Part shown: in pieces, positions 8,854-17,648 of the stretch
Layout of the letters: each line of letters opens with the position of its first letter
How positions within the stretch are numbered: position 1 is the first letter of the stretch
NCBI RefSeq assembly: GCF_036826855.1
Contig: NZ_CP104578.1
Location: 930,001-994,000 of the forward strand
Length of the DNA: 64,000 nt
Source: Streptomyces sp. SJL17-4
Lineage (GTDB): Bacteria > Actinomycetota > Actinomycetes > Streptomycetales > Streptomycetaceae
Direction: 5' to 3'
Position numbers and translations under genes: made by a program
The notes under the pieces: model-generated
Seen by the model: the letters and a program-made list of their open reading frames with translations, nothing else
Told to the model about the DNA's origin: nothing
Databases searched by the model: none

Positions 8854-9381
8854 TCAGAATGTGCCGAGCGTCCAGTTCCCGCCGGCCGACGGGTTGTCGC
8901 TGCGATAGAACTCCTCGACGCCGCGCGCGTACTCGTCGCGGCTGATGTAGCCGTCACCGTCGCGGTCGAGCTGCTCGAAACCGGCCATGCTGTCCGCGTG
9001 GGCGATGCCGATGCTCTGGTCCATGCGCGTCCACTCGGCCTGGCTGATCCGGCCGTCACCGTCGCGGTCGACGACATCGAATGACAGGCGGCCCAGCTTG
9101 ACCGCCTCGTTCATCACCTGGTCGATGTCGGCCGCGCTGACGAACTCGTCCCGGCTGACCCGCTGGTCCCCGTCCTGGTCGAGGGACTTGCGGAGCGACT
9201 GCCAGACCCGCTCCGCCTCCGAGCGGAACGCCTTGGCCTGCGGGGTGCCCGCGGCGCCCGCCGACTCGGTGATCTTGTCGGCGAAGGCGACGAGGTCCTC
9301 CTGCTCGATGAACCCGTTGCGGTCCACGTCGAGCAGTTCGAAATGCCGCTGGAGCTTTCGCTCCTGCACATCCGACGGCAT
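8854..9381 (-). CDS. Four-EF-hand calcium-binding protein (calerythrin-like)
   Basis: A 175-aa soluble protein with four EF-hand loops in order: DVDRNGFIEQED, DQDGDQRVSRDE, DRDGDGRISQAE and DRDGDGYISRDE, each with Asp at positions 1, 3 and 5 (Asn at 5 in loop 1) and an acidic residue at 12. Calerythrin-type proteins of actinomycetes buffer or sense cytoplasmic Ca2+. The ATG at 9381 follows a near-perfect AGGAGG seven bases upstream. It appears to be a single-gene unit with a terminator downstream. Confidence 0.9.
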   Translation of the reverse strand: MPSDVQERKLQRHFELLDVDRNGFIEQEDLVAFADKITESAGAAGTPQAKAFRSEAERVWQSLRKSLDQDGDQRVSRDEFVSAADIDQVMNEAVKLGRLSFDVVDRDGDGRISQAEWTRMDQSIGIAHADSMAGFEQLDRDGDGYISRDEYARGVEEFYRSDNPSAGGNWTLGTF

Positions 9382-9553
9382 GTAATTCCTCCTTTTTGGC
9401 GAGTAACCGACCAAGAGCACGAATATGTGCTCCGGATTCATCTTTGAGGGGCGGATTCACTGTGTCAAGAAACGTCCGCCTTACGGCATATACGCCTGAC
9501 AAGCATTCTTCCGGAATGAAATGAAGAGCTATTTCCGAAGGTCACCGAGCAGG

Positions 9554-10741
9554 TCACGGCCCGGCAGTGGTACCCGGCGGGAGCGGGACTACGTGGACTG
9601 TCTCCGGGCTCGACCCCGAGGGGGGCCCCGCGATCTCGTAGAGGCCTGGGGCGGCGCCGACCGGACGGGGGGCGGGCTCGACGCTCGACTCCGTGGTACG
9701 CAGATCCCGGGGGGTGCTCCCAGGGGTACCTGCCGGGGTGTCGCGCCGGGGCCCGGGCTGCGGATCGGCGGCGTGCTTGGACGGGCGCAGCCCGATGCAC
9801 TTGCCGTAGTCCGTATAGGTCTGCGCGAGCAGGGAGCTGGCGTTCGTGGTGGAGGGGCTGTTCACCGTGATGTTCTGCACCGATGCGACGCCGGCGCTCT
9901 CGTTGACGCGGAGCGTGCCCTGAGTGCGGACCATGGCGTTCTGGGCCCCGAGGGCGAGGACGTCCTTGGGCTTCAGGGTGATGGTGTACATCATCCGCTC
10001 CTGCACGGTCTGCGCGAGCTCCCGGCTGGCCTTGTGACGGAAGGCCGCGTTGAAGGCGTCCTTGACGCCGACCTTCAGCTCGTTGTGGCCGGTGACCGAT
10101 CCCTTGGCGGACGAGGCCACCTCGGTCTGGGTCTGGGCCTGGTTCTGCGTCTGGCTCGTGGTCTCGTTCTGCGTCGCGTTGAACGAGTGCGTCTCCGTGT
10201 TCGGGCCCTTGTCCTTGGGTGCCGAGTGGTTGATCGTCCCGTTGTTGGTCGAACTCTGGTCCCGCTTCGTTCCGGTCACGGTGGTGGTGCCCGTGTTCTG
10301 CAGCTTGGCCGACTCGGTGTGCTCCGCGAGGTTCTCGCCCCAGACCGTCTTGTCGACGGTGCCCTCGTGCGTCCAGGAACCGGAGATCTCTCCCTCGACG
10401 TTGTCGGTGGTGGACGAGGTGAGAGTGACCTCGCGCTCGACCGTCATGTCGGCGTCCGAGCAGTTGACGATGGCACTGCCGACGGTGGTGACGGCGCTGA
10501 GATATTCCGTGGGGCCCTGCGCGATCTGGAAGTTGCAATTGACGGTGCCCTTGCAGGACTTCAGTACGTCCTTGACGGGGGCGGGGGCGCCGTTGCGGGT
10601 CGCCGTGGGGGTGGGCATGCCGTCTCCCTCGGGGAGGGGGAGCGGGGGCAGCGCGGCGGCGGACGGGTGCGCGGTGGCGACGGTGGCGGCCAGGGCGAGG
10701 GACACGGCGGCCACCGGAAGAAGGAGGGCGTGCTTTCTCAT
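9554..10741 (-). CDS. Secreted protein with CKG-C/NC domain, function unknown
   Basis: 395 aa. A Sec signal peptide (MRKHALLLPVAAVSLALA, Ala-rich cleavage region near residue 30) is followed by a domain with SCKGTVNCNF, later VGSAIVNC, then a Thr/Ser/Asn/Gln-rich beta-type region (about residues 110-220), a YTITLKPKDVLALGAQNAMVR segment and a Pro-rich tail. The CKG-x2-C ... NC pattern also occurs in the next protein upstream, so the two are paralogous over that region. It is the third gene of a secreted operon; its ATG overlaps the preceding stop (ATGA). I do not recognise a named family. Confidence 0.7.
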   Translation of the reverse strand: MRKHALLLPVAAVSLALAATVATAHPSAAALPPLPLPEGDGMPTPTATRNGAPAPVKDVLKSCKGTVNCNFQIAQGPTEYLSAVTTVGSAIVNCSDADMTVEREVTLTSSTTDNVEGEISGSWTHEGTVDKTVWGENLAEHTESAKLQNTGTTTVTGTKRDQSSTNNGTINHSAPKDKGPNTETHSFNATQNETTSQTQNQAQTQTEVASSAKGSVTGHNELKVGVKDAFNAAFRHKASRELAQTVQERMMYTITLKPKDVLALGAQNAMVRTQGTLRVNESAGVASVQNITVNSPSTTNASSLLAQTYTDYGKCIGLRPSKHAADPQPGPRRDTPAGTPGSTPRDLRTTESSVEPAPRPVGAAPGLYEIAGPPSGSSPETVHVVPLPPGTTAGP

Positions 10742-12414
10742 GACGTGACTCCTCGCTGTGGGGCGGGGGCGGCAGGCGCGGCGGGCACAGCCGCGGCCGG
10801 GGTCTGGGTGAGGGGCGGCAGGCGTACGGCGGTTGGGGCGCCCGCGGTTGGTGCGTTCGCGGAGGGTGCGCCCGCCGCGGGAGTCGCCGAGGCGGGAGCG
10901 GGGACGGAGGCGGGGACGGAGGCGGGAGCGGCCGCCGGAGCCGGTGCGGCGCTCTGTGCGGCGGGAAACTCGGTACGGGTCACGGCTGCCCCGGTGTCCG
11001 AGCGGGCGTCCACGCCGGTGTTGTCCGGGGTGACCCGCAGTGGACGCTCGGTGAGGCAGTGCCGCTGCTCGTCTTGCGTCATGGGCCCGGTGCGCTGGTA
11101 GAAGCGGTCCGGGACGCGGTTGGACGGGTAGTCGAGCATCGCGTCGATGCGGAGATTGCCGACCCCCTGAAAGATGCCCGAGACACGCTCGCGCGAGGCC
11201 TGCGCCTCGAACCAACTGGCCTCGCCGGGCTGGACGGCCTGGGCCACGGTCTTCTCGGTGGTACGGGTCGTGGTGAGCGGATCCGTCGTGTTGGCGAGCC
11301 GGTTGTTGCCCTGGAGCCGCTGGAATCCGGCGGCCGCCTGCTTGAACATCTGCGGGTACGCCTCCTGGAGGTTGGGCGATCCCGCCCCCTTGTCGTCGCC
11401 GCCGGTGTTGGCCAGGTTCTGGTCGACCTGGGCCGCGTTCCTGAGCCGGCGGATCTCCTGGGTGATGCTGTCGAAGCCCTCCTCGGTGTAGTTGAGGGTT
11501 CGGGTGTCGGTCTTCTGGTTGCGCGTGCAGTTGATGGCCGCGTGTCCGATGACCCGGACCTTGGAGTAGTACTGGTAGGAGTAGGCAGGGTCGGCCGTGA
11601 AGCGGCAGCCGTCGACGCCCTTGCAGGTCTCCAGGGCCGTTTCCAGCGGGACCTCGTCATGCCCCTTGTAGGCCCGCCAGGGCAGGTTGTTCTGCTCGAT
11701 GTGGTAGTCGACGGGGGCCGTCTGCTGCTGAGCGCCGACGGCCGTGATGAGCGGGCCGCACTTCTTCGCCTCGTCACCGGCGCCCGTGGGCTTCTCCAGC
11801 GACTCGAAGGCGATCAGCGGGTTGTCCTCGGCGGCGGTGAACGCGAAGACCTTCGGGGTGTCGGACCACGACCCGTTCCCGGTCTGGTTGGCGGGCTTCA
11901 CATATCCCTCGGTCCGGTACTCCTGCGTGTGGTCGACCGGGCGGTCCTTCGAGGGTTTGCCGTCGGGACCGTACTCCACCGGCTTGAACGTGGAGACCTT
12001 GTACCGCTGGCCGTCGGCGATCCGGGCCGGGGTGCAGGTGGACAGGGTCGAGGCGGAGTCGGAGAAGCTGACCCGCACCGTGGCACCGGCGTTGACGCCC
12101 CAGAGGCGCTGGCGCAGGACGCCGGGACCGGTGCTGTCGTTGAGAGACACGGCCTGGCGCTTGTCGGAACGCCGGGCGAGCGGGCCGGAGAAGACCATCA
12201 CGTCGTTGCCGGACCATTCCTTGGGGAGGATCTCCTGGCCGACCTCCGCGGTGGTCGACAGCGCGGGAGCCGCGAAATCGCCGTTGGCGACGTCCGTACT
12301 CCGCCACTGCGCGGCGGCGGCCGGAGCCGCGTACACGGGACCGCAGGCGAGGGGCAACAGGAGCACGCCGCCGAGGGCGGTGGCCGTGGGAAGACACAGG
12401 GGCAGAGCGCGCAC
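10738..12414 (-). CDS. Secreted protein with CKG-C/NC domain and Ala/Pro-rich tail
   Basis: 558 aa. A signal peptide ending near AAPAAAAQW is followed by a jelly-roll-like N-terminal region (VANGDFAAPALS, then GATVRVSFSD) resembling carbohydrate-binding or DUF642-type modules. Residues about 255-330 carry TCKGVDGCRF ... VIGHAAINC, the domain shared with the downstream paralogue, then a helical segment (ITQEIRRLRNAAQVDQNLAN). The last 100 or so residues are low-complexity Ala/Pro/Val/Ser. It is the middle gene of the operon and probably cell-wall-associated or extracellular. Function unknown. Confidence 0.7.
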   Translation of the reverse strand: MRALPLCLPTATALGGVLLLPLACGPVYAAPAAAAQWRSTDVANGDFAAPALSTTAEVGQEILPKEWSGNDVMVFSGPLARRSDKRQAVSLNDSTGPGVLRQRLWGVNAGATVRVSFSDSASTLSTCTPARIADGQRYKVSTFKPVEYGPDGKPSKDRPVDHTQEYRTEGYVKPANQTGNGSWSDTPKVFAFTAAEDNPLIAFESLEKPTGAGDEAKKCGPLITAVGAQQQTAPVDYHIEQNNLPWRAYKGHDEVPLETALETCKGVDGCRFTADPAYSYQYYSKVRVIGHAAINCTRNQKTDTRTLNYTEEGFDSITQEIRRLRNAAQVDQNLANTGGDDKGAGSPNLQEAYPQMFKQAAAGFQRLQGNNRLANTTDPLTTTRTTEKTVAQAVQPGEASWFEAQASRERVSGIFQGVGNLRIDAMLDYPSNRVPDRFYQRTGPMTQDEQRHCLTERPLRVTPDNTGVDARSDTGAAVTRTEFPAAQSAAPAPAAAPASVPASVPAPASATPAAGAPSANAPTAGAPTAVRLPPLTQTPAAAVPAAPAAPAPQRGVTS

Positions 12415-12426
12415 GAGGGGGACTCC

Positions 12427-13227
12427 TTACCGGGACGGCCGAAGTGACGGCGGCTGCTGGGACTGTGTGGACTGCTCGGCGGGGAGGCGTGTCAGGGTGC
12501 CGACAGGGGTGACGGTGGCGTGCTCCTGGTCGTCTCCGGACAGGCCCTGCAGGCAGTTGGCGGTCGTCGGCGGGAACTCGTACTGATCGGCCCGGTAGAA
12601 GGAGACGAGCTGGGAGAAGATGCCGCACATCTGCGCCGCGGCACCCCGGGGAGAGGCGTAGCGGTCCTTGTTGGCCAGCGTGTTCACGAAATTCGCCGTC
12701 GAGTTCAGGTCGGTCCGGGTGGCCTCGCCGTCGGTGGCGTACTTCGCCAGACAGCCCGCCTTGCCGGGTGGGCAGTCCTCGATCTCCTTCTGAATGCCTT
12801 CCCGGGCGCCGCAGCCCGCCGGGTTCTTGCTGCCGTCGGCGCACGGGTCGGAGATCTTCACGTCCGGCTGGTCGCCCTGGGGGTAGCCGGGCATGTCCAT
12901 GGACGGCGGAGAAGGATCGCCGGGGAGCGTCGTGGCCGGCGACAACCGGTGCGGGACCCAGTCCGCCGGGAGCCGGAAGGCGTACGCGACCGGGGGGCCG
13001 TCTGCCGCGAAGCCGGTGCGCGGGACGGCATCGCCCCCTTCGCTGCCGTACCCCAAGGCCGTCCGGAAGTCCTGGAGGTCCCGCAGGACGTGGGCGAGGT
13101 AGTCGTCCGCATCCCCGGAGGCGTCGGAGCCGGGGCCGTAGGCGGTCGCCGGGGCCGCGGTCACGCCCACGCACAGGGCGGCGGCGATTCCGGCGACGTA
13201 CACGACGGCCCGTCTCGAACAGAGCAT
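12427..13227 (-). CDS. Secreted protein, function unknown (first gene of operon)
   Basis: 266 aa. The ATG at 13227 has AGGAGA five bases upstream, preferred to an upstream in-frame start at 13263. A signal peptide (VVYVAGIAAALCVGVTAAPATA) leads into a mature protein with several Cys residues (SDPCADGSKNPAGCGAREG, EDCPPGKAGC, MCGIF, NCLQG) likely forming disulfides. It heads the minus-strand operon with the two CKG-domain proteins, 12 bases from the next start. No family recognised. Confidence 0.65.
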   Translation of the reverse strand: MLCSRRAVVYVAGIAAALCVGVTAAPATAYGPGSDASGDADDYLAHVLRDLQDFRTALGYGSEGGDAVPRTGFAADGPPVAYAFRLPADWVPHRLSPATTLPGDPSPPSMDMPGYPQGDQPDVKISDPCADGSKNPAGCGAREGIQKEIEDCPPGKAGCLAKYATDGEATRTDLNSTANFVNTLANKDRYASPRGAAAQMCGIFSQLVSFYRADQYEFPPTTANCLQGLSGDDQEHATVTPVGTLTRLPAEQSTQSQQPPSLRPSR

Positions 13228-13887
13228 GGCTTCTCCTGTCGGGCGTTTGTCTGAGGCACTCATTGTGCGAACGGTGCTCTCCGCGACAGCGGCCTCCGGA
13301 ACCGGGCGAGGTGGACGTGAGGATGGAGAAACGATTCTTCATAGATCGCCCCGCCGGCGGGTTTCAGTCCGACATCGATCGACATGCACAGGGAGATTCA
13401 CCACAACGCCCTGAGATCACACGATCGCATTATTCGAATTGCCGTACAGAATCATTTCTTCGGGAGTGGGGGTGCTCATCTCGACGGTTCACCGGGATGG
13501 CCCCGGCCACGCGTGTCCCGCCTTTCCGAACCCTCAACTCCCCCTCTCTGTCACCGTATGAGACGTCGCCCGAACCGGTGAGAGGCACCGCGCGAGCCCG
13601 TACGTGCCACCGCTCTCACCTCAACAGCCGTCCGGCATGGGGGTTTCCCGGGCGCAACACGCCGTCACCGAGTGCGCCCCCCGAGCGGTCGGCGGTCGTT
13701 CGAGTGAGAAGGCGGCACACCGGTCGCGGCGCCGTCTGACCTGGGTCAGGCTGCGAACGTCGCACAGTCGATCCCATGTCCGGCGTGCGTACATGCCGGG
13801 AAACGCGGCCTCGTACATGCCGGGAAACACGGCCTCGTACATGCCGGGATTCGCGACCTGCCCACCCGAGGAAACCGAAGGAGCGCC
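13228..13887. other. Divergent promoter region with 24-bp repeats
   Basis: 660 bases between two divergent secreted-protein units. The stretch at about 13320-13460 is less GC-rich than the surroundings and is where promoters for both sides are expected. Three 24-bp direct repeats lie at 13788-13859. No convincing gene. Confidence 0.6.
13788..13859 (+). repeat. Three tandem 24-bp repeats upstream of RCC1 gene
   Basis: Units at 13788-13811, 13812-13835 and 13836-13859 share CGTACATGCCGGGAAAC; the third has diverged in its second half. They end 28 bases before the RCC1 start. The 24-bp period would put successive units on the same side of DNA roughly every two turns, as for a cooperative operator. 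The period is also divisible by three and would encode YMPGNxAS repeats, but no start with a ribosome site is evident. Confidence 0.8.
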
Positions 13888-15141
13888 ATGTCCCCCGCAG
13901 CGCGTCGCACCGCCCTGGTGCGCCTCATATCCGTCGTGGCGACGACGGCAGCAGCCTGTGCCCTACCGGCTGCGACCACCTCCGCGACGGCGGACGAGAT
14001 CCAGCCCACCGTGACGAGCTGGGGCGCGGGTAGCGTGGGCCAGCTCGGCAACGGGACCGTGACCGACAGCTCCACGCCCGCCGCCGTCACCGACCTCCTG
14101 CGCGGTGACGTCAAGGAGATCTCCGCCGGCGGTACCACGTCGGAGAACGGCTTCGCCCTGGCGCTCGCCACCACCGGCGGCACCGTACGGGCCTGGGGCC
14201 ACAACGCCTCCGGCCAGCTCGGCAACAGCAGCCACGCCGCTCAGAAGGTGCCGGTCAAGGTTCCGAAACTGCCGCCCGTGACGGACATCGCGGCGGGTGG
14301 CGAGCATGCACTCGCCCTGGACGCGCACGGCCAGGTCTACTCGTGGGGCGACAACGCCTACGGTCAGCTCGGCAACAACCGCACCGGCGACACCCGCAGC
14401 ACCCCGGCCCGCATCCAGGGCCTGCCGAATGTGAAGCAGATCGCCGCCGGCTGCGACTTCAGCCTCGCTCTGCTGCAGAACGGCGCGGTGTACGCATGGG
14501 GCCGCGGTGTCCACGGTCAGCTCGGCAACGGCAAGCGGGAGACCAGCCCCGTACCGCGCCGGGTGAACGGTCTGCCCAAGGTCGCCAAGATCGACGCGGG
14601 CTGCCACCACGCGATCGCCCTGACCCAGGTCGAGAAGGGTCAGGAGGAGGGCGCGCCGGCCGGCACGAGTGTCGTCAAGTCCTGGGGCTACAACGTCTAC
14701 GGCCAGCTGGGCAATTCCTCCACCGCCTCGTCCGCCACCCCGGTGGACGTCGACTTCCTGGAAGACGTCGCCGACATCGACGCCGGCGGCTGGCACAACT
14801 ACGCCCGGCTGAGCAACGGCCAGATCTGGGGGTGGGGACACAACCAGTACGGTCAGCTCCTCGACGAGAACGAGTTCTACGACGGCGAGTTCTACCGGAC
14901 CAACCGCACCGCCCCCATCGAGATCCCGCAGCTGAGGGGCCTCGTCAAGATCGGGGCCGGTGCGCACCACGGGGTCGCCCTCAAGGACGACCACATCTAC
15001 ACCTGGGGCCAGAACGCCGACGGCCAGCTCGGCAACGGCACCACCACCGACAGCCACGTCCTGGTGAAGGTCCTCGACTCCGACTCCTCCACCACCGACG
15101 TCACCGCGTCCCTCGGCAGCAACACGACCTACGTGCACTGA
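13888..15141 (+). CDS. Secreted RCC1-repeat beta-propeller protein
   Basis: 417 aa. A signal peptide (residues about 1-35, cleaved after the ATA region) precedes seven RCC1-type blades recognisable by repeated WGxNxYGQLGNxxT, alternating with IAAGxxHxxAL motifs. RCC1 propellers are protein-interaction platforms, and bacterial secreted versions occur in many Streptomyces genomes without a defined role. GAAGGAG lies upstream of the ATG. The next gene encodes a second copy of the same type. Confidence 0.85.
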   Translation: MSPAARRTALVRLISVVATTAAACALPAATTSATADEIQPTVTSWGAGSVGQLGNGTVTDSSTPAAVTDLLRGDVKEISAGGTTSENGFALALATTGGTVRAWGHNASGQLGNSSHAAQKVPVKVPKLPPVTDIAAGGEHALALDAHGQVYSWGDNAYGQLGNNRTGDTRSTPARIQGLPNVKQIAAGCDFSLALLQNGAVYAWGRGVHGQLGNGKRETSPVPRRVNGLPKVAKIDAGCHHAIALTQVEKGQEEGAPAGTSVVKSWGYNVYGQLGNSSTASSATPVDVDFLEDVADIDAGGWHNYARLSNGQIWGWGHNQYGQLLDENEFYDGEFYRTNRTAPIEIPQLRGLVKIGAGAHHGVALKDDHIYTWGQNADGQLGNGTTTDSHVLVKVLDSDSSTTDVTASLGSNTTYVH

Positions 15142-15297
15142 CCGCTGACCGCCACGAAGCCCGGGCCGGCCGTGCCCGGCGCACCGCGCCGACGGCCACC
15201 CGGCGCTCCCGTCCCGTGGCGGCACTCCCCCGACTGCAGCGCGTACGGGCCGTCCCGCGCCCGAACCTCCGCCCCTCGCATCCCCAGAGGTGATCCC

Positions 15298-16497
15298 ATG
15301 CCCCCCAAGCCCGCAGCGCGGCGTGCCGTGACCACGACGCTCCTCGTGTCGCTGTCCCTCGCCGCCCTCGCCGTCCCCCACCCGGCCTCCGCCGCCACCG
15401 ACCCCTGGGTCCGGACCTGGGGCACCAACGGCTACGGTCAGCTCGGCAACGCCACCAGCGCCACCCAACCGACCCCTGCCGACGTCGTCGGCGTCGCCCG
15501 CACCGACGTGCGCACCCTCTCCGGGGGAGGCGGCGACGAGAACGGGTTCGCCGTCGCCCTGCTCACCGACGGCACGCTCAGGAGCTGGGGAGCCAATGCC
15601 CAGGGTCAGCTGGGCAACGGCACCACGACCAGCCAGGCGGTTCCGACCGCGGTCGCCGGACTGTCGGGCGTCAGCGCCGTCGACGCCGGCAGCAACCACG
15701 TCCTCGCCGTCCGCAAGGGACGCGTCTACGCCTGGGGAAGCAACGCCTACGGCCAGCTCGGCATCGGCTCGTTCGACGCCGACGGCAAGACCGGACCGAA
15801 GAAGACCCCCCTCCCCGTGGGGCTCTACGACGTCAAAGACGTGGGGGCCGGCTGCAACTTCAGCGTCGCGCTGCGCAATGACAACACCGTGTGGACCTGG
15901 GGGGACGGAAGCGGCGGACGACTCGGCATCGGCAGCACCGTCAGCCGCGAGACCCCGCAGCAGATCGAGGGCCTCACCGACATCGCCGCCATCTCCGTCG
16001 GATGCAGCCATGTCCTCGCCCTCACGCTGGACAACAAGGTGAAGTCCTGGGGTGAGGGGTTCTACGGCCAGCTCGGCAACGACACCAAGTCCAACAGCCC
16101 CACCCCCACCGACGTGAAACGGCTCAGCGATGTCGCGACGATCCACGCGGGGTACGGCCACGACTTCGCGATCCTGGAGGACGGCACGGTGAAGGGCTGG
16201 GGCTGGAACAAGTACGGCCAGCTCGGCGACGGCGACGTCGCCGAGCACGTCACCCCCGTCATCATCGACAAACTCAAAGGCACCAAGCGCATCGCCGCCG
16301 GTTGGGACTTCACCCTGGCCGCCCAGCCCGACGGCTCCGTCCTCACCCTCGGCAACAACGACTACTTCCAGCTCGGCGACGGCACCAGCATCCCCACCGC
16401 CGCCCGGGACCACACACCGGTGAGGGCGCTGCCCAACGGCAGCGGGATCACCCGCGTCTCGACCACGACCACCGGCAGGTCCGCCTACGCCTACTGA
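15298..16497 (+). CDS. Secreted RCC1-repeat beta-propeller protein, second copy
   Basis: 399 aa with an N-terminal signal (VTTTLLVSLSLAALAVPHPASA) and about seven RCC1 blades (WGTNGYGQLGN, WGANAQGQLGN, WGSNAYGQLG and so on). GAGGTGA sits upstream of the ATG at 15298. It is a tandem paralogue of the preceding gene, separated by 156 bases. Its 3' end overlaps, on the opposite strand, the last 50 bases of the LodB-like flavoprotein gene. Confidence 0.85.
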   Translation: MPPKPAARRAVTTTLLVSLSLAALAVPHPASAATDPWVRTWGTNGYGQLGNATSATQPTPADVVGVARTDVRTLSGGGGDENGFAVALLTDGTLRSWGANAQGQLGNGTTTSQAVPTAVAGLSGVSAVDAGSNHVLAVRKGRVYAWGSNAYGQLGIGSFDADGKTGPKKTPLPVGLYDVKDVGAGCNFSVALRNDNTVWTWGDGSGGRLGIGSTVSRETPQQIEGLTDIAAISVGCSHVLALTLDNKVKSWGEGFYGQLGNDTKSNSPTPTDVKRLSDVATIHAGYGHDFAILEDGTVKGWGWNKYGQLGDGDVAEHVTPVIIDKLKGTKRIAAGWDFTLAAQPDGSVLTLGNNDYFQLGDGTSIPTAARDHTPVRALPNGSGITRVSTTTTGRSAYAY

Positions 16498-17614
16498 GGG
16501 CCCCCCGCCGTTGCCAGAACGGCAGTTCCGGCCAACGGGTTTCCGCCGCGTACGCCTCCGCGTGATGGCGTACGTAGGCGGCGGCGACGCCGTCGAGGAA
16601 GTCCGTGTACGAGGCCAGGACCGGGCGGGGCGGCGCGCCCGCGAGGCACAGGGCCACGGCGAGGCCGGCGCGGGCTCCGCTGTGCAGAGCGGTGAGGATG
16701 CCCTGCGAGGAGAGCGGATCGAAGGCGAGCGCCGCGTCACCGGCGGCGATCCAGTCCCGGCCGCCGTACGGCGTGAGGCGCAGGCCGTGGGCAGTGCTCC
16801 AGCGCACAGCCGACGGACCGGTGAGGTCCCCGGTCGTGAGGCGGGCGCCGATGTACCGGGTGCGCAGGGCGGCGCCCAGGAATCCGTCGGGGGTGCGCAG
16901 ACGGGGGTCGGCGAGGTCGGGGTCCGTCAGATGAGCGACGATCCGGCCCACGGGGGTCAATGTCGTGTACCACCATCCGCCCGGCACCGCTTCGACGACG
17001 GTCCTGGCCTCCCGGTCCGATTCCCCGCCGGTGGAATTGTTTTGACGCGGCATCAGGACGTGAGCGGCGACCAACCGGTCCTGCCGCCGACGGGCCGCTC
17101 GACGCCGGGCGAGGGCCGCGCGCCGTCCCGTCGCGTCGACGGCCCAGGCACAGCGCAGCTCCCGTGTGCCGTGCTCCTGGCGAACGAGCAGGCGCAGGCC
17201 GGGGCCGTCGTCCACGGCGTCCACGGCCCGCCCGCGGAGCGGCTCGGCGCCCGCCGCCTGGGCCGCCTCCCGCAGGAACGCGTCGAAGCGGAGGCGGTCC
17301 AGCTGCCATCCCGCACCGTACGGGTCCTGCACCGGGCCGCGCTCGTGCAGCGCGGGCGAGCCCCAGGAGACGTACATCCCGGTGGAGCGCAGGTGGGGCG
17401 CGGCGGTGCTGCCGGGCCACAGGTTCAGGTCGCGCAGCAGCGGGGCGGCGGCCGACGGCAGGCTTTCGCCGACCTTGTGGGCACACGCCGCGGGCGCGGG
17501 TGGGTCGTCCACGATCGCCACGCGCCGCCCGGCCCGCGCGAGCACGAGGGCGGCCACCGCGCCGGCCGGTCCCCCGCCGGCGACGACCGCGTCGTACACC
17601 TCGTGACCTGTCAC
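16448..17614 (-). CDS. LodB/GoxB-like FAD-dependent maturation oxidoreductase
   Basis: 388 aa. A Rossmann motif (YDAVVAGGGPAGAVAALVLA), a mid GRRAAL region and GRDWIAAGDAALAFDPLSSQGI (about residue 290) identify a halogenase/monooxygenase-type flavoprotein. LodB and GoxB of this fold are required to form the cysteine tryptophylquinone in their partner oxidases. It lies 35 bases downstream of the LodA-type gene, as in known lodAB pairs, so the same role is inferred. The last 20 or so residues are Arg/Trp-rich and read antisense into the RCC1 gene, an extension probably acquired by stop-codon loss. Confidence 0.78.
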   Translation of the reverse strand: MTGHEVYDAVVAGGGPAGAVAALVLARAGRRVAIVDDPPAPAACAHKVGESLPSAAAPLLRDLNLWPGSTAAPHLRSTGMYVSWGSPALHERGPVQDPYGAGWQLDRLRFDAFLREAAQAAGAEPLRGRAVDAVDDGPGLRLLVRQEHGTRELRCAWAVDATGRRAALARRRAARRRQDRLVAAHVLMPRQNNSTGGESDREARTVVEAVPGGWWYTTLTPVGRIVAHLTDPDLADPRLRTPDGFLGAALRTRYIGARLTTGDLTGPSAVRWSTAHGLRLTPYGGRDWIAAGDAALAFDPLSSQGILTALHSGARAGLAVALCLAGAPPRPVLASYTDFLDGVAAAYVRHHAEAYAAETRWPELPFWQRRGALSRRRRTCRWSWSRRG

Positions 17615-17648
17615 CGCCGGCCGCCGGGGCCGGCCGTCGTGTGCCGGG

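Noticed and set aside
9465..10538. Long Arg/Gly/His-rich minus-strand ORF over the secreted gene
   Set aside because: Shadow frame of the secreted protein at 9554-10741; composition is typical of antisense or off-frame GC-rich reading.
13604..14014. Plus-strand ORF encoding YMPGNxAS repeats as a repeat protein
   Set aside because: It has no ribosome site, runs through the RCC1 start in another frame, and only the 24-bp repeat itself looks ordered.
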